From: Fidelibacterota bacterium
GTDB taxonomy: Bacteria > Fidelibacterota > Marinisomatia > SCGC-AAA003-L08 > D37C17
Assembly: GCA_014381415.1 (NCBI GenBank)
Contig: JACNLQ010000052.1
Span: forward strand, 1 to 64,000
Length of the DNA: 64,000 bases
Direction: 5' to 3'
In this document: piece after piece, positions 1-8,695 of the stretch
How positions within the stretch are numbered: position 1 is the stretch's first letter
Layout: each line of letters begins with the position of its first letter
Made by a program: the position numbers and the translations under genes
Notes under the pieces: generated by a model
Database searches by the model: none
Told to the model about the DNA's origin: nothing
The model's input: only the letters and a program-made list of their open reading frames with translations

Positions 1-34
1 CCTTATCATTACAGTAACTTACAATGTTTTTCAT
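1..34 (-). CDS. start of a gene continuing beyond the window edge (partial)
   Basis: An ATG lies on the minus strand at 34-32, seven bases after the stop of the glycosyltransferase gene that ends at 39. It opens an 11-codon frame (MKNIVSYCNDK) that runs off the window edge. The tight spacing matches the other genes of this polysaccharide operon, so it is probably the next operon member. Too little is visible to name a product. Confidence 0.4.
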   Translation of the reverse strand, partial: MKNIVSYCNDK

Positions 35-38
35 GTGC

Positions 39-1211
39 TTAACTAGTCTTGACCCTTTTATTTATATTATATCGTGATTCATATTTTAGTGCACTATTTT
101 GAATGGAATAATTATTCTGTACCGTATTACTTGCATTTTTTCCTAGCACAAATAATTCATCTTTAGACATAGAAAGTAAATCGGTGATTCCTGAATATAA
201 AGAATTTAAGTTGTTTGATTCATATAAAACACCGTTATACCCATTTTGAATCATATCCTTCAAACCTCCAGCATCAGAACATAGCACTGGCAAACCTGAT
301 GCCATTGCTTCTAAAACAGATAGAGGAAATCCTTCTGTTACTGATGGTTGAATATAAAAATCAAGTGAAGCCAAAAATTCAGGAATATTTTTAATATTAC
401 CAATAAATGAAATTTGATTTACTAGTCCCAAATCTTTAATTTTTTGTATATATGAATTTCTCAAACTCCCATCGCCAGCAATTAGAAATCGAATTTGTTT
501 TTTAGAAAATGTGTGTTTTACCAATAATTTTATTAGCTGGTCAAAACCCTTTTGCCAAACAATTCTACCTGTTGAGCCTATTAATACCTCATCTCCTGTA
601 ATATTATATTTTCTTCTGATCAAGGATTTATCATATTGCTGATTGAATAACTCTAAGTTTATTCCTGTTGGGATAATATCGTCAGTATTCAATTTTTTAA
701 TAAAATATGGTAAAGTCGATAAAATAGCTGGTTTAGAATCAGCAATAATATGAAATTTTATTCTTGAAAGAATTGCATCTAAAATTCTTACCAGCCATAT
801 AGTTATTTTACTTAAGGAATACTCACCATGGATAGTCCAAATTATTCTTTTTCCCGATAAAACAGATGCTAAGATTTGACTTACAATATGACAATGGATA
901 TGAGTGTGTACAATATTTATATCAGACTTAACGAGTACAAACCAAAGGCGAAAAATATAAAGCTTCTTAAATAAATTTCTAAATAGCTTATCTAGTCTAA
1001 ACGGTAGCCAATGAGTAGGTAAATAGGTAAAGGGAAGGTATTTGATGGTAAAATTATTTTTTAAATACTCATCTTTGTAATTATCTTGGCTCTTAAAAGA
1101 GCACAGAACTTGAAAATCATATTTAATTAGTTCGGGCGTACGACTGAGTTCTAAAATATATTTTTGGATCCCGGCTTTATTGAGGGTTCCAATTATATGA
1201 ATTATTTTCAT
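39..1211 (-). CDS. glycosyltransferase family 4
   Basis: A 390-residue GT-B fold glycosyltransferase that probably adds one sugar from a nucleotide-sugar donor to a lipid-linked surface polysaccharide at the inner face of the cytoplasmic membrane. The N-terminal half begins with the acceptor-side motif IGTLNKAGIQ. The C-terminal half has GSTGRIVWQKGFDQL at about residues 210-225 and the donor-binding EX7E motif in EGFPLSVLEAMASG at about 290-303. The length is normal for GT4. It is the last complete minus-strand gene of the glycan operon visible here; the next upstream gene ends 32 bases before its start. The sugar and linkage cannot be read from sequence. Confidence 0.9.
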   Translation of the reverse strand: MKIIHIIGTLNKAGIQKYILELSRTPELIKYDFQVLCSFKSQDNYKDEYLKNNFTIKYLPFTYLPTHWLPFRLDKLFRNLFKKLYIFRLWFVLVKSDINIVHTHIHCHIVSQILASVLSGKRIIWTIHGEYSLSKITIWLVRILDAILSRIKFHIIADSKPAILSTLPYFIKKLNTDDIIPTGINLELFNQQYDKSLIRRKYNITGDEVLIGSTGRIVWQKGFDQLIKLLVKHTFSKKQIRFLIAGDGSLRNSYIQKIKDLGLVNQISFIGNIKNIPEFLASLDFYIQPSVTEGFPLSVLEAMASGLPVLCSDAGGLKDMIQNGYNGVLYESNNLNSLYSGITDLLSMSKDELFVLGKNASNTVQNNYSIQNSALKYESRYNINKRVKTS

Positions 1212-1243
1212 TGAAGTTTTGAAGGGTTAAAAAATGTCAAATA

Positions 1244-2149
1244 CTATAACAATCTTCCTAATCGACGTAATTTATACCGCCAAAAAGACATTTTCCCTTC
1301 CTGGATTATATTTTCTATATTTTGTTTTTTATTCCCAAACTCTTTTGCCTTTAACGCCAATTTATATGCTTCCTTTCTGCTACCAATACGTTTAAACTCT
1401 CTCGCAGCAAGTTCATAAGCTTTGCTTAAGCAAAGCTTCGTCCTTTTTTGATCTTTAAAAAATTGAGGGTGCATCTTTATCATTTTCAATGCATTTTCAG
1501 GACGTCTATTTAACCATGAGGAACCAACATTATTTTGCCGGTATCTACGTTCGTAAATAATTTGATGTAGCCTTTTTCCTTTATTCTTTGACTCTACTAC
1601 TTTTAACCAAAATTCCCAGTCAGCACCACCCCTGAAAAAATCTTTATTAAAACCACCTAATCTATTAAATAACTCTTTTTTTATTGGTGATTGACCATTA
1701 AACGGTAGAGTATAAGCTAATCGGTTATCAAGAATCCCCTGGTGGTTTTTTACTTGAAAATTGATATTGTCAAAATATAATGAGCTCCCTATAATAAAAT
1801 CAATGTCAGGGAAATCATTTATAGCCTTGTTAATATGCCTTACCATATTAATTGGTATTCTGTCATCAGCATCAAGGTGACAATACCAATCTGTTTTTGC
1901 ATTTTCTATAGCAAGTGATCGAGTGAAATAGGGTCCTTTATTCTTTACTAAATTGATTTTGATTAAGGAATCATGAGAAATACTTTCGAATATTTTCTGT
2001 GTTTCTCTATCAGCACCACCATCCAATATCATAATCGCTTCCCAATTGTTATCCGATTGATTGACTACAGAATTCCATGCTTCTAATAAAAATTCTTTTT
2101 CATTAAAAGCAGTAATACCGATAGTTATCAATTTTCTATGTTTATTCAT
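1244..2149 (-). CDS. glycosyltransferase family 2
   Basis: A 301-residue inverting GT-A type glycosyltransferase, probably cytosolic or peripheral on the membrane. The N-terminus has the GT2 opening ITIGITAFNEKEFL, and the metal- and nucleotide-binding DxD-type motif is in HLDADDR at about residue 93. A GGADWEFWLK segment near residue 185 corresponds to the acceptor/catalytic ED-type region of the family. The basic C-terminus (FWRYKLRRLGRLL) may hold the protein to the membrane. Only two bases separate it from the upstream gene, which shows operon membership. Donor and acceptor are unknown. Confidence 0.88.
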   Translation of the reverse strand: MNKHRKLITIGITAFNEKEFLLEAWNSVVNQSDNNWEAIMILDGGADRETQKIFESISHDSLIKINLVKNKGPYFTRSLAIENAKTDWYCHLDADDRIPINMVRHINKAINDFPDIDFIIGSSLYFDNINFQVKNHQGILDNRLAYTLPFNGQSPIKKELFNRLGGFNKDFFRGGADWEFWLKVVESKNKGKRLHQIIYERRYRQNNVGSSWLNRRPENALKMIKMHPQFFKDQKRTKLCLSKAYELAAREFKRIGSRKEAYKLALKAKEFGNKKQNIENIIQEGKMSFWRYKLRRLGRLL

Positions 2150-2151
2150 TA

Positions 2152-3021
2152 TTAATTAAATATCGCATAAATTCGACGATATATTTTAATTGGGATGGCT
2201 AATTCAGGGAATATCATTGGTAAACGATGCAATGATCTTATTCGAGATGCTTTATCTGATTTTCTTATAATTTCACTCCCATAAAACTTATGGGTACAAT
2301 CTAAAATGTTCAAGGTATTTCCTTTTGTCATTTCTTGATTATTTTTTCCTTCTCTACCAAACAAAATATCAGATTTTCCTTTAAATTTATTAAATGTGTA
2401 GCTATGGTTTTGGTGTATCGCAAATATTTCGTCTGAAACATCAATTAATGGTATTCTCATACGTCGCGCTTTCCAAAGCAACCAATTATCCCAGCCAAAT
2501 CTTCCAATAGCAAGGCTTGGGAGGTTTTGAAATGTGCCTTTATTAAAAATGAAATAGTCTATGCCAGTACAGGGATGTTTTTGAGCATTTTTTTTTGCTT
2601 CATACCAAAATTTAGATTGTAAATTATTATTCATAAAAGGAATCGAATCTTTTACATCCAAATCCCATCTATGTCCCACCGCCATAAATTCACCTTTTAC
2701 ATTTTGAAGAGCATGAACGACATTTATAACGCTTTCAGGTAAGATTATATCTGCATTCACATAGCATAAAATATTATTTTGTGCAATTTTTTGAGCGGTT
2801 TGGAACAAACCTGAAATAGTTGGAGTGCCATAGGGAGATTTTTCCACATCCTTAATATGTAACGCATGAATGGATTTTGCAACCTCAGCAATTCCTAATG
2901 ATTCTCCTAAAATTATAATTTCAATTTCATCAGATAATGCCCTCCAACTATTTAAGGCATTTTTCTGGATAATATTGAATTCACCTGAAAAATCTTTTGG
3001 AGTGGTAAAAATTGACAGCAA
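2152..3021 (-). CDS. glycosyltransferase-like protein (GT-A type)
   Basis: A 289-residue protein that does not show the usual GT2 opening but looks like a GT-A enzyme. It starts MLSIFTTPKDF, has a CYVNADIILP segment near residue 85 in the place of the DxD motif, a GRFGWDNWLLW segment near 172-182 and a late HQNHSYTF motif. These patterns resemble poorly characterised glycosyltransferase-like proteins found in bacterial glycan loci. It sits between two GT2 genes with gaps of 2 and 10 bases, so a role in the same glycan is likely. A kinase- or methyltransferase-type function is not suggested by any motif. The specific reaction is unknown. Confidence 0.65.
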   Translation of the reverse strand: MLSIFTTPKDFSGEFNIIQKNALNSWRALSDEIEIIILGESLGIAEVAKSIHALHIKDVEKSPYGTPTISGLFQTAQKIAQNNILCYVNADIILPESVINVVHALQNVKGEFMAVGHRWDLDVKDSIPFMNNNLQSKFWYEAKKNAQKHPCTGIDYFIFNKGTFQNLPSLAIGRFGWDNWLLWKARRMRIPLIDVSDEIFAIHQNHSYTFNKFKGKSDILFGREGKNNQEMTKGNTLNILDCTHKFYGSEIIRKSDKASRIRSLHRLPMIFPELAIPIKIYRRIYAIFN

Positions 3022-3031
3022 TGTTAAATAG

Positions 3032-3943
3032 TCATGATAGTTCTGAGATTATAAACCTCAGTGTTTTTTTCATTTTAAATATAAAAAGAAATTGAATAGA
3101 ATCAATTAAAAAACTAATATATTTTTTTTCCTTTAAGCTTACATGGGAAATCTTTATAAATAGATTTTTCAATTGAGAATATAATCTATTATGAATTAGT
3201 TCTCTAACTTCTTTGTTTAAATTCAATATTAAGTGCTTATTCTTTTTATAAATTTTAATTTGTTCACGGTAGTGTAACTCTGGGGATGAATTATGTAATC
3301 CATTGTTCAACTTACGGTAGGCAGAATTCACATTTTGACAATAGCCATAATGGTATTTCGTTGACATACGGATTCTAAAATCCCAATCTTCCCATAAAAG
3401 GATATCTTCATCATAATTACCAATCTCTAAAGCACAGTTTTTATAATACATTTCGTAGATGTAGTTATTTCCTGAAGAGATATGATAATGTCTTAAAAGT
3501 GTTTCAATTAGAATATCCCCTGTAGCAGGTTCATCATTATTTTCGGAAAATATTCCTACCTTTTCATCGGAAGGATTGATATAAGCAAAATTTGAGTATA
3601 CAACCGATAAGTGCTTTTGAGAAGATAAAACTTCGTACTCTGATAAAAGCTTATTTGGATAGAACATATCATCACCATCTAAAAAAGTAACAATATCTCC
3701 CTTACACTGCTCCAAAGCTATATTCCTTGTTTTACTAATACCTAAATTTTGCTCATTAAATATAGTATTTATTCTATGAGGATATCGACTTTTATAAGCG
3801 CCAATAATATCCCTTGAGCTATCTGAAGATGCATCATCAACAATGACAATGTCTTGCGACTGTAATGATTGGGCAAGAACACTTTCTATAGCTTGTCCTA
3901 AATAATTTTCTTTATTATAAGATGTAATATAAACGCTTATCAT
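3032..3943 (-). CDS. glycosyltransferase family 2
   Basis: A 303-residue GT2 enzyme, expected to extend the surface polysaccharide repeat unit on the cytoplasmic side. It shows the classic opening ISVYITSYNKENYLGQAIES, the nucleotide-binding VIVDDASSDSS at about residues 33-43, the metal-binding FLDGDD near 90-95, and a LLWEDWDFRIR segment near 180-190 that carries the ED motif of the catalytic base region. The gene lies 2 bases after its upstream neighbour's stop and 10 bases before the next gene, inside the operon. Donor sugar cannot be assigned. Confidence 0.9.
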   Translation of the reverse strand: MISVYITSYNKENYLGQAIESVLAQSLQSQDIVIVDDASSDSSRDIIGAYKSRYPHRINTIFNEQNLGISKTRNIALEQCKGDIVTFLDGDDMFYPNKLLSEYEVLSSQKHLSVVYSNFAYINPSDEKVGIFSENNDEPATGDILIETLLRHYHISSGNNYIYEMYYKNCALEIGNYDEDILLWEDWDFRIRMSTKYHYGYCQNVNSAYRKLNNGLHNSSPELHYREQIKIYKKNKHLILNLNKEVRELIHNRLYSQLKNLFIKISHVSLKEKKYISFLIDSIQFLFIFKMKKTLRFIISELS

Positions 3944-3945
3944 TT

Positions 3946-4803
3946 TTAGAAAAGATTATGATACACCTTGAATGAAGATCTATTAATTTTCTGCTTATTA
4001 CTGGAAATCATACATAGTGGCACTCTTCCGTAAAATGATGCCCAAAGAGAAAATGTACTTGACACTCCAATAATATAATTGCAAGCTGCCAATGTATATA
4101 TGTCTTGAATTAAATTTCCATTAGTGTAAGAAACTGGTAGGTCAGCAAAATAATTTTTATCTATCGGCAAGTTTGATATAAGTACAAATGAACAGTCATC
4201 GTATAATTCTATACATTTAAGCATTATTTCTCGGTACTCCCAATTATTCAGGTAAATGAAAGACTCATTATCATCATAAAGCTCTTGTTTTTGTCTCATA
4301 TGTACGCCAATCACAGTGATATTATTATTCATTTCTATTGGTTTACTGAAATAATTTTCATTTGGTGTAAATATTTTCCGAATGAGCTCTTCGTTATTTC
4401 TAAAAGATCTATTGCATCTTGTAAGCCAACCTTCTAAAGTTACAACCTTTGCATTTAGTAATTTTTGTTTTGAAAGTCTATCATCCATGTCAAAATAGAC
4501 TCCAGGTTTTATCCATATATGTGAATAAATTTTCTGATTTACCTTTAATTTTATAAAAAATCGTTTTAACCATGGAACAGACTTAAAAATGTTGGAACGC
4601 AGAAATTCCGGAATTAGGATAGGTAATTCAATAGAAGGAAACGAACAAAATAAATTATTTTGTGTACCTAAAAAGTATTTAGCATATTCTTTAAATCCAG
4701 GGTATGAAACATATACATTGTTTTCAATTCCAAATGCAATCAGATAGCTAAACTGCCAAAGCCTATTTGCTAATCGCCCATAACTTTCCTTTATGATAAC
4801 CAT
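3946..4803 (-). CDS. fucosyltransferase-like glycosyltransferase (GT11/NodZ-like)
   Basis: A GT-B type glycosyltransferase resembling alpha-fucosyltransferases that use GDP-fucose. The N-terminus reads SYGRLANRLWQFSYL, a variant of the GRLGNQLFQ motif of GT11. Near the middle there is VIGVHMRQK, in the place of the HxRRGD donor-binding motif, and near the end SSTFSLWASFYGRVP, like the conserved S-FS-WA-W segment. A longer frame opens at 4827, but the ATG at 4803 (MVIIKESYGRLANRL) fits the family N-terminus better. The gene is transcribed away from a plus-strand methyltransferase relic that overlaps its 5' end. Because the RGD of the donor motif is replaced, the nucleotide sugar may differ from GDP-fucose. 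Confidence 0.7.
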   Translation of the reverse strand: MVIIKESYGRLANRLWQFSYLIAFGIENNVYVSYPGFKEYAKYFLGTQNNLFCSFPSIELPILIPEFLRSNIFKSVPWLKRFFIKLKVNQKIYSHIWIKPGVYFDMDDRLSKQKLLNAKVVTLEGWLTRCNRSFRNNEELIRKIFTPNENYFSKPIEMNNNITVIGVHMRQKQELYDDNESFIYLNNWEYREIMLKCIELYDDCSFVLISNLPIDKNYFADLPVSYTNGNLIQDIYTLAACNYIIGVSSTFSLWASFYGRVPLCMISSNKQKINRSSFKVYHNLF

Positions 4804-5362
4804 TAAATTAATAAAAATTACAACCAATTATTTACTCAGAGCTAAATATAAACTTGATAGATTAAAAATTAGAATAGGATACTGGAAATTTAGATTTTTA
4901 TTAAACTCTGCTATATCTTTTTTGAAAGAAAAATCGAGAAAGATGGAATTATTTTCCCAGTATAAAAACTTGATCGGTCATACACATATGGTATTTGATG
5001 TGGACTGTAATGTTGGCTTATATACTGATATATTTCTAAAACTTGCTAATAAAGTTGTAGCAATTGATGCAAATAGTGAACTTCTAGTTCCTTTAACAAA
5101 GAGACTTAAAAACCAATTGAATACTGGTAAACTAGTTGTTGTTAATTCGGCAGTTACAGAAAAAATCGGTACTACCAATTTCTTTAAAATGAGTTCCGTT
5201 AATTTGTCAAGTACATCATTGAAATGGAAAAATAATGTGGTTCCAAATATGTTTCAACATGTCAAAAATGTTGATTGTCAAATTGTTCCTTCAATAACGC
5301 TAGATGATTTAATTGATAAATACGGAATACCAAATTACATTAAAATTGATATTGAGGGCAGT
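4793..5362 (+). pseudogene. FkbM-type methyltransferase, truncated by an IS30 relic
   Basis: The only plus-strand gene in the glycan locus. It encodes the first about 190 residues of an FkbM-family SAM-dependent methyltransferase: the SAM-binding region MVFDVDCNVGLYTDIFLKL at about 65-83, VVAIDANSE at about 92-100, and NYIKIDIEGS at the break, which is the conserved K-D-E-G block. After that Ser codon (5360-5362) the reading frame enters transposon DNA and stops at 5389. FkbM proteins of this kind normally continue some 60-80 residues further. Motif I reads DVDCNVG where DVGANVG is usual, a second sign of decay or altered activity. The start at 4793 overlaps the divergent neighbour; a later ATG at 4943 is possible. 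No continuing C-terminus was found downstream. Confidence 0.75.
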
Positions 5363-5516
5363 AACCTCCTTTGCCCGTATTCCGTTTAAGCTCTCGACTA
5401 ATTGTCGATTTATGAACACCGATCACTTTGGCTATTTTGGATTGGGTAAGGCTTATTTTAAGCAACGAATATATTCCGTATCTTTCTGCCTGCGTGAGCT
5501 GGGTGTAGTATCTCAT
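5361..5516 (-). pseudogene. IS30-family transposase, N-terminal remnant
   Basis: The minus strand from ATG 5516 encodes 52 codons, MRYYTQLTQAERYGIYSLLK and onward, containing the helix-turn-helix segment SQKIA-like (SKIAKVIGVHKSTISREL) and ending NTGKGGY at the junction with the methyltransferase. This is the DNA-binding N-terminus of IS30-family transposases, which normally run to about 310-350 residues with a C-terminal DDE domain that is absent here. A good ribosome binding site (AGGAG) precedes the ATG. The 3' end of the element is missing, so it cannot move on its own. Confidence 0.8.
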
Positions 5517-5618
5517 TTGTGCTCCTCATTTTTGTCGGTGAGAAAAGTAGAGATGCTACAACAACTCCGCTTTCCTTACAAAAATTGTTTGAGTTGCACT
5601 TAAGAGTTGAATTCAAGC
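5361..5618 (-). mobile_element. IS30-family element fragment
   Basis: A fragment of about 258 bp inside the methyltransferase locus. It includes the transposase 5' end and, at about 5591-5618, a segment resembling the left terminal inverted repeat of IS30-family elements (GAGTTGCACTTAAGAG followed by TTGAATTCAAG, itself a short palindrome). The other end of the element and the 3' part of the host gene are missing, so insertion was followed by deletion. The boundary at 5618 is judged by pattern memory only and could be off by some bases. Confidence 0.65.
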
Positions 5619-5648
5619 AACTTATTAAGATGATTAAAGAAGAAAATA

Positions 5649-6782
5649 TTAATGGCGTCTTCGAACTGTTTTGTCATCTAAATATTTCTTTTGATAATTA
5701 AATTTATTGCCATACAAATCTTCTATTTGAGATATTATTTCTTCCGTATCTTTTATAACAATTTGGTATCCTAATTCTGCAAGCTCTACTGCCAATGCAA
5801 GTTTCTGTGACTCTTCTATGATATTCGTTCCCAATTTATAAGCAACATCTGAAAAAACTATTTGTTCAGTTTTTTTATATTTCTTTTTTAATTCATTAAC
5901 TTGAAAATCTAAATGAAGTTTATTTGCATTATCCGAAGCTTTGCTTATAACCGCATCAATACCGACATCGTTGGAAAATAAATCAAATGCTCTATTATCT
6001 CGCGGGAAACATGGTCCTCCAAAACCATATCCGTATTTAAGGTTTTTATTTCCAACTCGTGAATCAGACCCCACCGCATTTAGAATAATTTCGGGGTTGC
6101 AACCTGCTGACTTCGCAATATCACCTACCATATTGGCATAGGCAATTTTTGTCGTCAGAAAACAATTTAGAGCAATTTTGGTAATCTCTGCTTCTTTGGT
6201 AGACATGCGATGTATAGTTGGCTTATTCTCAATTATGGATGAGTATACTTCTACAATTGCATCTCCAGCAGATACACTTCCTTCCCCAATGAGTAGGATA
6301 TCTGGACTTTCCAGATCGCTCATTATTGACCCCTGTGCAATAAACTCTGGATTATAGGAAACGGAAAATCTGTATGGTTGTAGTATATTCTGAATTCCCT
6401 CACAATATCCGGGCATAGTGGTACAACCAATAATGAGATGTTTTTCCTTTTTATTTGAGTTGTAATTGGTTAATTGGTTTACAACCTTGTCAATTTGTGA
6501 ATGATCATACCGTCCATTGTCTAATGAGGGAGTTGCCACAAAAAGAAACAAAATGTCAGAATGCTCCAATCCAGTTTCAATTTCAGTAGTTGCAACAAAG
6601 TTTTTGGAGTTGATTAAATGTTTTTGTACCTGTGGTTCCGGCGAAGAAAGTGTTTTATTGTTTATTTTTTTAATATACTCTTCGATTACATCCACTCCCA
6701 TTACATTATACCCCTGTTTTTCAAGCGTAAGTGCAAAACACAATCCAAGTTTTCCTACCCCAATAACTGTAATATTTTTCAT
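5649..6782 (-). CDS. UDP-glucose/GDP-mannose dehydrogenase family protein
   Basis: A 377-residue cytosolic NAD-dependent nucleotide-sugar dehydrogenase that makes a sugar acid (for example UDP-glucuronate from UDP-glucose) for polysaccharide synthesis. The Rossmann motif ITVIGVGKLGLCFALTLEKQ is at residues 4-23. The central helical domain has KIALNCFLTTKIAYANM near 205-221, and the catalytic Cys sits in GYGFGGPCFPRDNRAFD near 250-266. The C-terminal substrate domain includes FSDVAYKLGTNIIEES. The length is shorter than the usual 390-440 residues. The end (DDKTVRRRH) lies 30 bases from the IS30 relic, so a slight C-terminal truncation is possible. The substrate is not decided by motifs. Confidence 0.88.
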   Translation of the reverse strand: MKNITVIGVGKLGLCFALTLEKQGYNVMGVDVIEEYIKKINNKTLSSPEPQVQKHLINSKNFVATTEIETGLEHSDILFLFVATPSLDNGRYDHSQIDKVVNQLTNYNSNKKEKHLIIGCTTMPGYCEGIQNILQPYRFSVSYNPEFIAQGSIMSDLESPDILLIGEGSVSAGDAIVEVYSSIIENKPTIHRMSTKEAEITKIALNCFLTTKIAYANMVGDIAKSAGCNPEIILNAVGSDSRVGNKNLKYGYGFGGPCFPRDNRAFDLFSNDVGIDAVISKASDNANKLHLDFQVNELKKKYKKTEQIVFSDVAYKLGTNIIEESQKLALAVELAELGYQIVIKDTEEIISQIEDLYGNKFNYQKKYLDDKTVRRRH

Positions 6783-6784
6783 AT

Positions 6785-7813
6785 TTATAAATTCCTCGAT
6801 TTGTGTTTAAATAAACATTTCACGGTAAATTTTAAATGATCTATTAATTTAAGGTTAGAAGATCTCAAGATGGGTGATTTGAAATAAGGTTGTAATAATT
6901 TTATATTATATTGGTCGGGGTTATTTATCAGGTTGAACCAATAACCCGCCACATATCTTGAAAATTCATCATTGGGGAATACCATTTGCTTTTTATTTGC
7001 ATAATAAAGTTTGTCTAACCATAGAATATGAGCTAAAAACTTATTGTTGACATGATGGGATAAACTCTTTTTTAATCTATAATGAATATCTAATTCTTGT
7101 TTTGTCGGATTAATCCCTAATTCTTCAATCTGCATTTTTAATATGGCTTTTACATTACTTTCTATATCATTTTTATATTTAACAAGCATATTATTACCAT
7201 GCTCTCGATATTGAACCAATGCTTCATCTATATTACATATTTTACTAATTCTGGAAATTTTAACCGCTGTTTCATAATCTACCGCTATTGGTTTATTTTT
7301 ATTTATTCCAACCTTTAATAAATCCTTTTTACGATACATAAACGATGAATGGGTAAAACAGTTACGAAAAAGTAAAATGACCTTTGTCATTTTATAGGAA
7401 AATGCCAAGCTTTGAATATTTCCATTTGTAATTCCATCTTTATCTATAACTTCTGCAAGGCTGCCGACTAAACCATAATCTAAATTTTCTTCTAAAAATT
7501 TAACTTGTTTCACTAATCTTAATGGAAATGAATTATCGTCCGAATCATTAACAGCAATATATTTACCTTTTGATTTTTTTAAAGCAGTATTTCTGGATAT
7601 GCATTCACCTGAATTATTACTGTGTTCATAATAAAATATTCTTGTATCTGAAAAAGATTTTATTATTTTTTCTGTAGAATCAGTAGAAGCATCATTAACA
7701 ATAATCAGCTCAAAATTAGAATATGTCTGATTCAGGATACTTTGAATTGCCTCTGCAATAAATTTTTCTCCATTATATACAACCATATTAACTGAAACGA
7801 GAGGAAAACTCAT
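6785..7813 (-). CDS. glycosyltransferase family 2
   Basis: A 342-residue GT2 glycosyltransferase. It opens PLVSVNMVVYNGEKFIAEAI and carries LIIVNDASTDSTEKII at about residues 37-52 for nucleotide binding, and VNDSDDNSFPLRL at about 91-103 in the DxD position. A helical C-terminal part of about 120 residues follows the catalytic domain; it has no recognisable motif and may bind the acceptor or a partner enzyme. The gene ends 2 bases before the nucleotide-sugar dehydrogenase and starts 8 bases after a fucosyltransferase gene, so the three are probably co-transcribed. Confidence 0.9.
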   Translation of the reverse strand: MSFPLVSVNMVVYNGEKFIAEAIQSILNQTYSNFELIIVNDASTDSTEKIIKSFSDTRIFYYEHSNNSGECISRNTALKKSKGKYIAVNDSDDNSFPLRLVKQVKFLEENLDYGLVGSLAEVIDKDGITNGNIQSLAFSYKMTKVILLFRNCFTHSSFMYRKKDLLKVGINKNKPIAVDYETAVKISRISKICNIDEALVQYREHGNNMLVKYKNDIESNVKAILKMQIEELGINPTKQELDIHYRLKKSLSHHVNNKFLAHILWLDKLYYANKKQMVFPNDEFSRYVAGYWFNLINNPDQYNIKLLQPYFKSPILRSSNLKLIDHLKFTVKCLFKHKSRNL

Positions 7814-7821
7814 TATTCTGA

Positions 7822-8571
7822 TTAAATAATAGTCCAGGTGCCTGGAAATAGATCTTTGAGATCCAAATTTTTATAATAGTCTCCAAACCATTTTTGGGGG
7901 GCAATAACTACTTGATCAGGATTTTCATTCATCCATGCTGCCCACCAGCTGAATGAACTATTGGAAATAATATTATGGTCACAATACCGCATCAGTGTAA
8001 AATCAGTTAAATCATCATGCCTCTCTGAATAATAATGATGTGGTCCATTAAGGTTCTCTTTACACCATTGGATATCTTTTTTATTATCAGAAAATACTAA
8101 AAATGCAGAATCACTGAAAAAAGATTTAGCTTTGTGAAAATAATCTACGGATAATAAGGGGTGATATGCTTCTTTGTCCGGTCGGAATACACCTAATTCT
8201 CTATCACTCAATTTCTCTGTGGAGGGTACATTATCTCCTCTGCGATTGTGCAGTGCAACGATGGATTTTCCTGGATTTTCTGATCTAATATTTTCTATAT
8301 ATCTTAAACAATAATCTATTTTATTAGTATCTCTCAGTGAAAATTCCTCTATAAGAGTATCTCTGATATCCACAAAATATTTCTCTGTTTGAAAATAACC
8401 TGTAAAATCCTTTCGTTTATGGTACTGAAAAAAATCCGGATCAAAATGAAATTGCTTTTCTTCAAATTGAACTCTATTTACAACTTGTAGTGTAGGACGA
8501 TTGACATATTGACATGAAATTTGAAAATTGCCAAGCCTATGTTCCGTTGGTTTCGGTAGCAATAGTGGCAC
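7822..8571 (-). CDS. alpha-1,2-fucosyltransferase-like (GT11), 5' end unclear
   Basis: A GT11 fucosyltransferase, expected to transfer fucose from GDP-fucose to a galactose-type acceptor. SIVALHNRRGDNV at about residues 103-115 is the HxRRGD donor motif, and NIISNSSFSWWAAWMN at about 197-212 is the conserved C-terminal segment. The listed start is a GTG at 8571. The same frame continues upstream with NYGRLGNQFFQYAAVRSYSL (8581-8640), which is the canonical N-terminal motif of the family, so the true protein must begin further upstream. No in-frame ATG, GTG or TTG exists between the GTG at 8571 and the stop at about 8734. The gene therefore uses a rare start such as ATT, or lost its start by a small mutation. 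Confidence 0.8.
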   Translation of the reverse strand: MPLLLPKPTEHRLGNFQISCQYVNRPTLQVVNRVQFEEKQFHFDPDFFQYHKRKDFTGYFQTEKYFVDIRDTLIEEFSLRDTNKIDYCLRYIENIRSENPGKSIVALHNRRGDNVPSTEKLSDRELGVFRPDKEAYHPLLSVDYFHKAKSFFSDSAFLVFSDNKKDIQWCKENLNGPHHYYSERHDDLTDFTLMRYCDHNIISNSSFSWWAAWMNENPDQVVIAPQKWFGDYYKNLDLKDLFPGTWTII

Positions 8572-8695
8572 ATCATGCTTAAGTGAATAGGATCTTACCG
8601 CTGCATACTGAAAGAACTGATTCCCTAATCTTCCATAGTTACCTAAGTTAGATAAAGTTGAAAATTTTCGATATAGGGGTAAAAGATGACGGAAA

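Noticed and set aside
5519-5701. Small plus-strand frame of 60 codons after the IS30 relic
   Set aside because: Most of it lies in IS DNA and its terminal repeat, and the rest is antisense to the end of the dehydrogenase gene. No protein family features were seen, so it is not called as the methyltransferase C-terminus.
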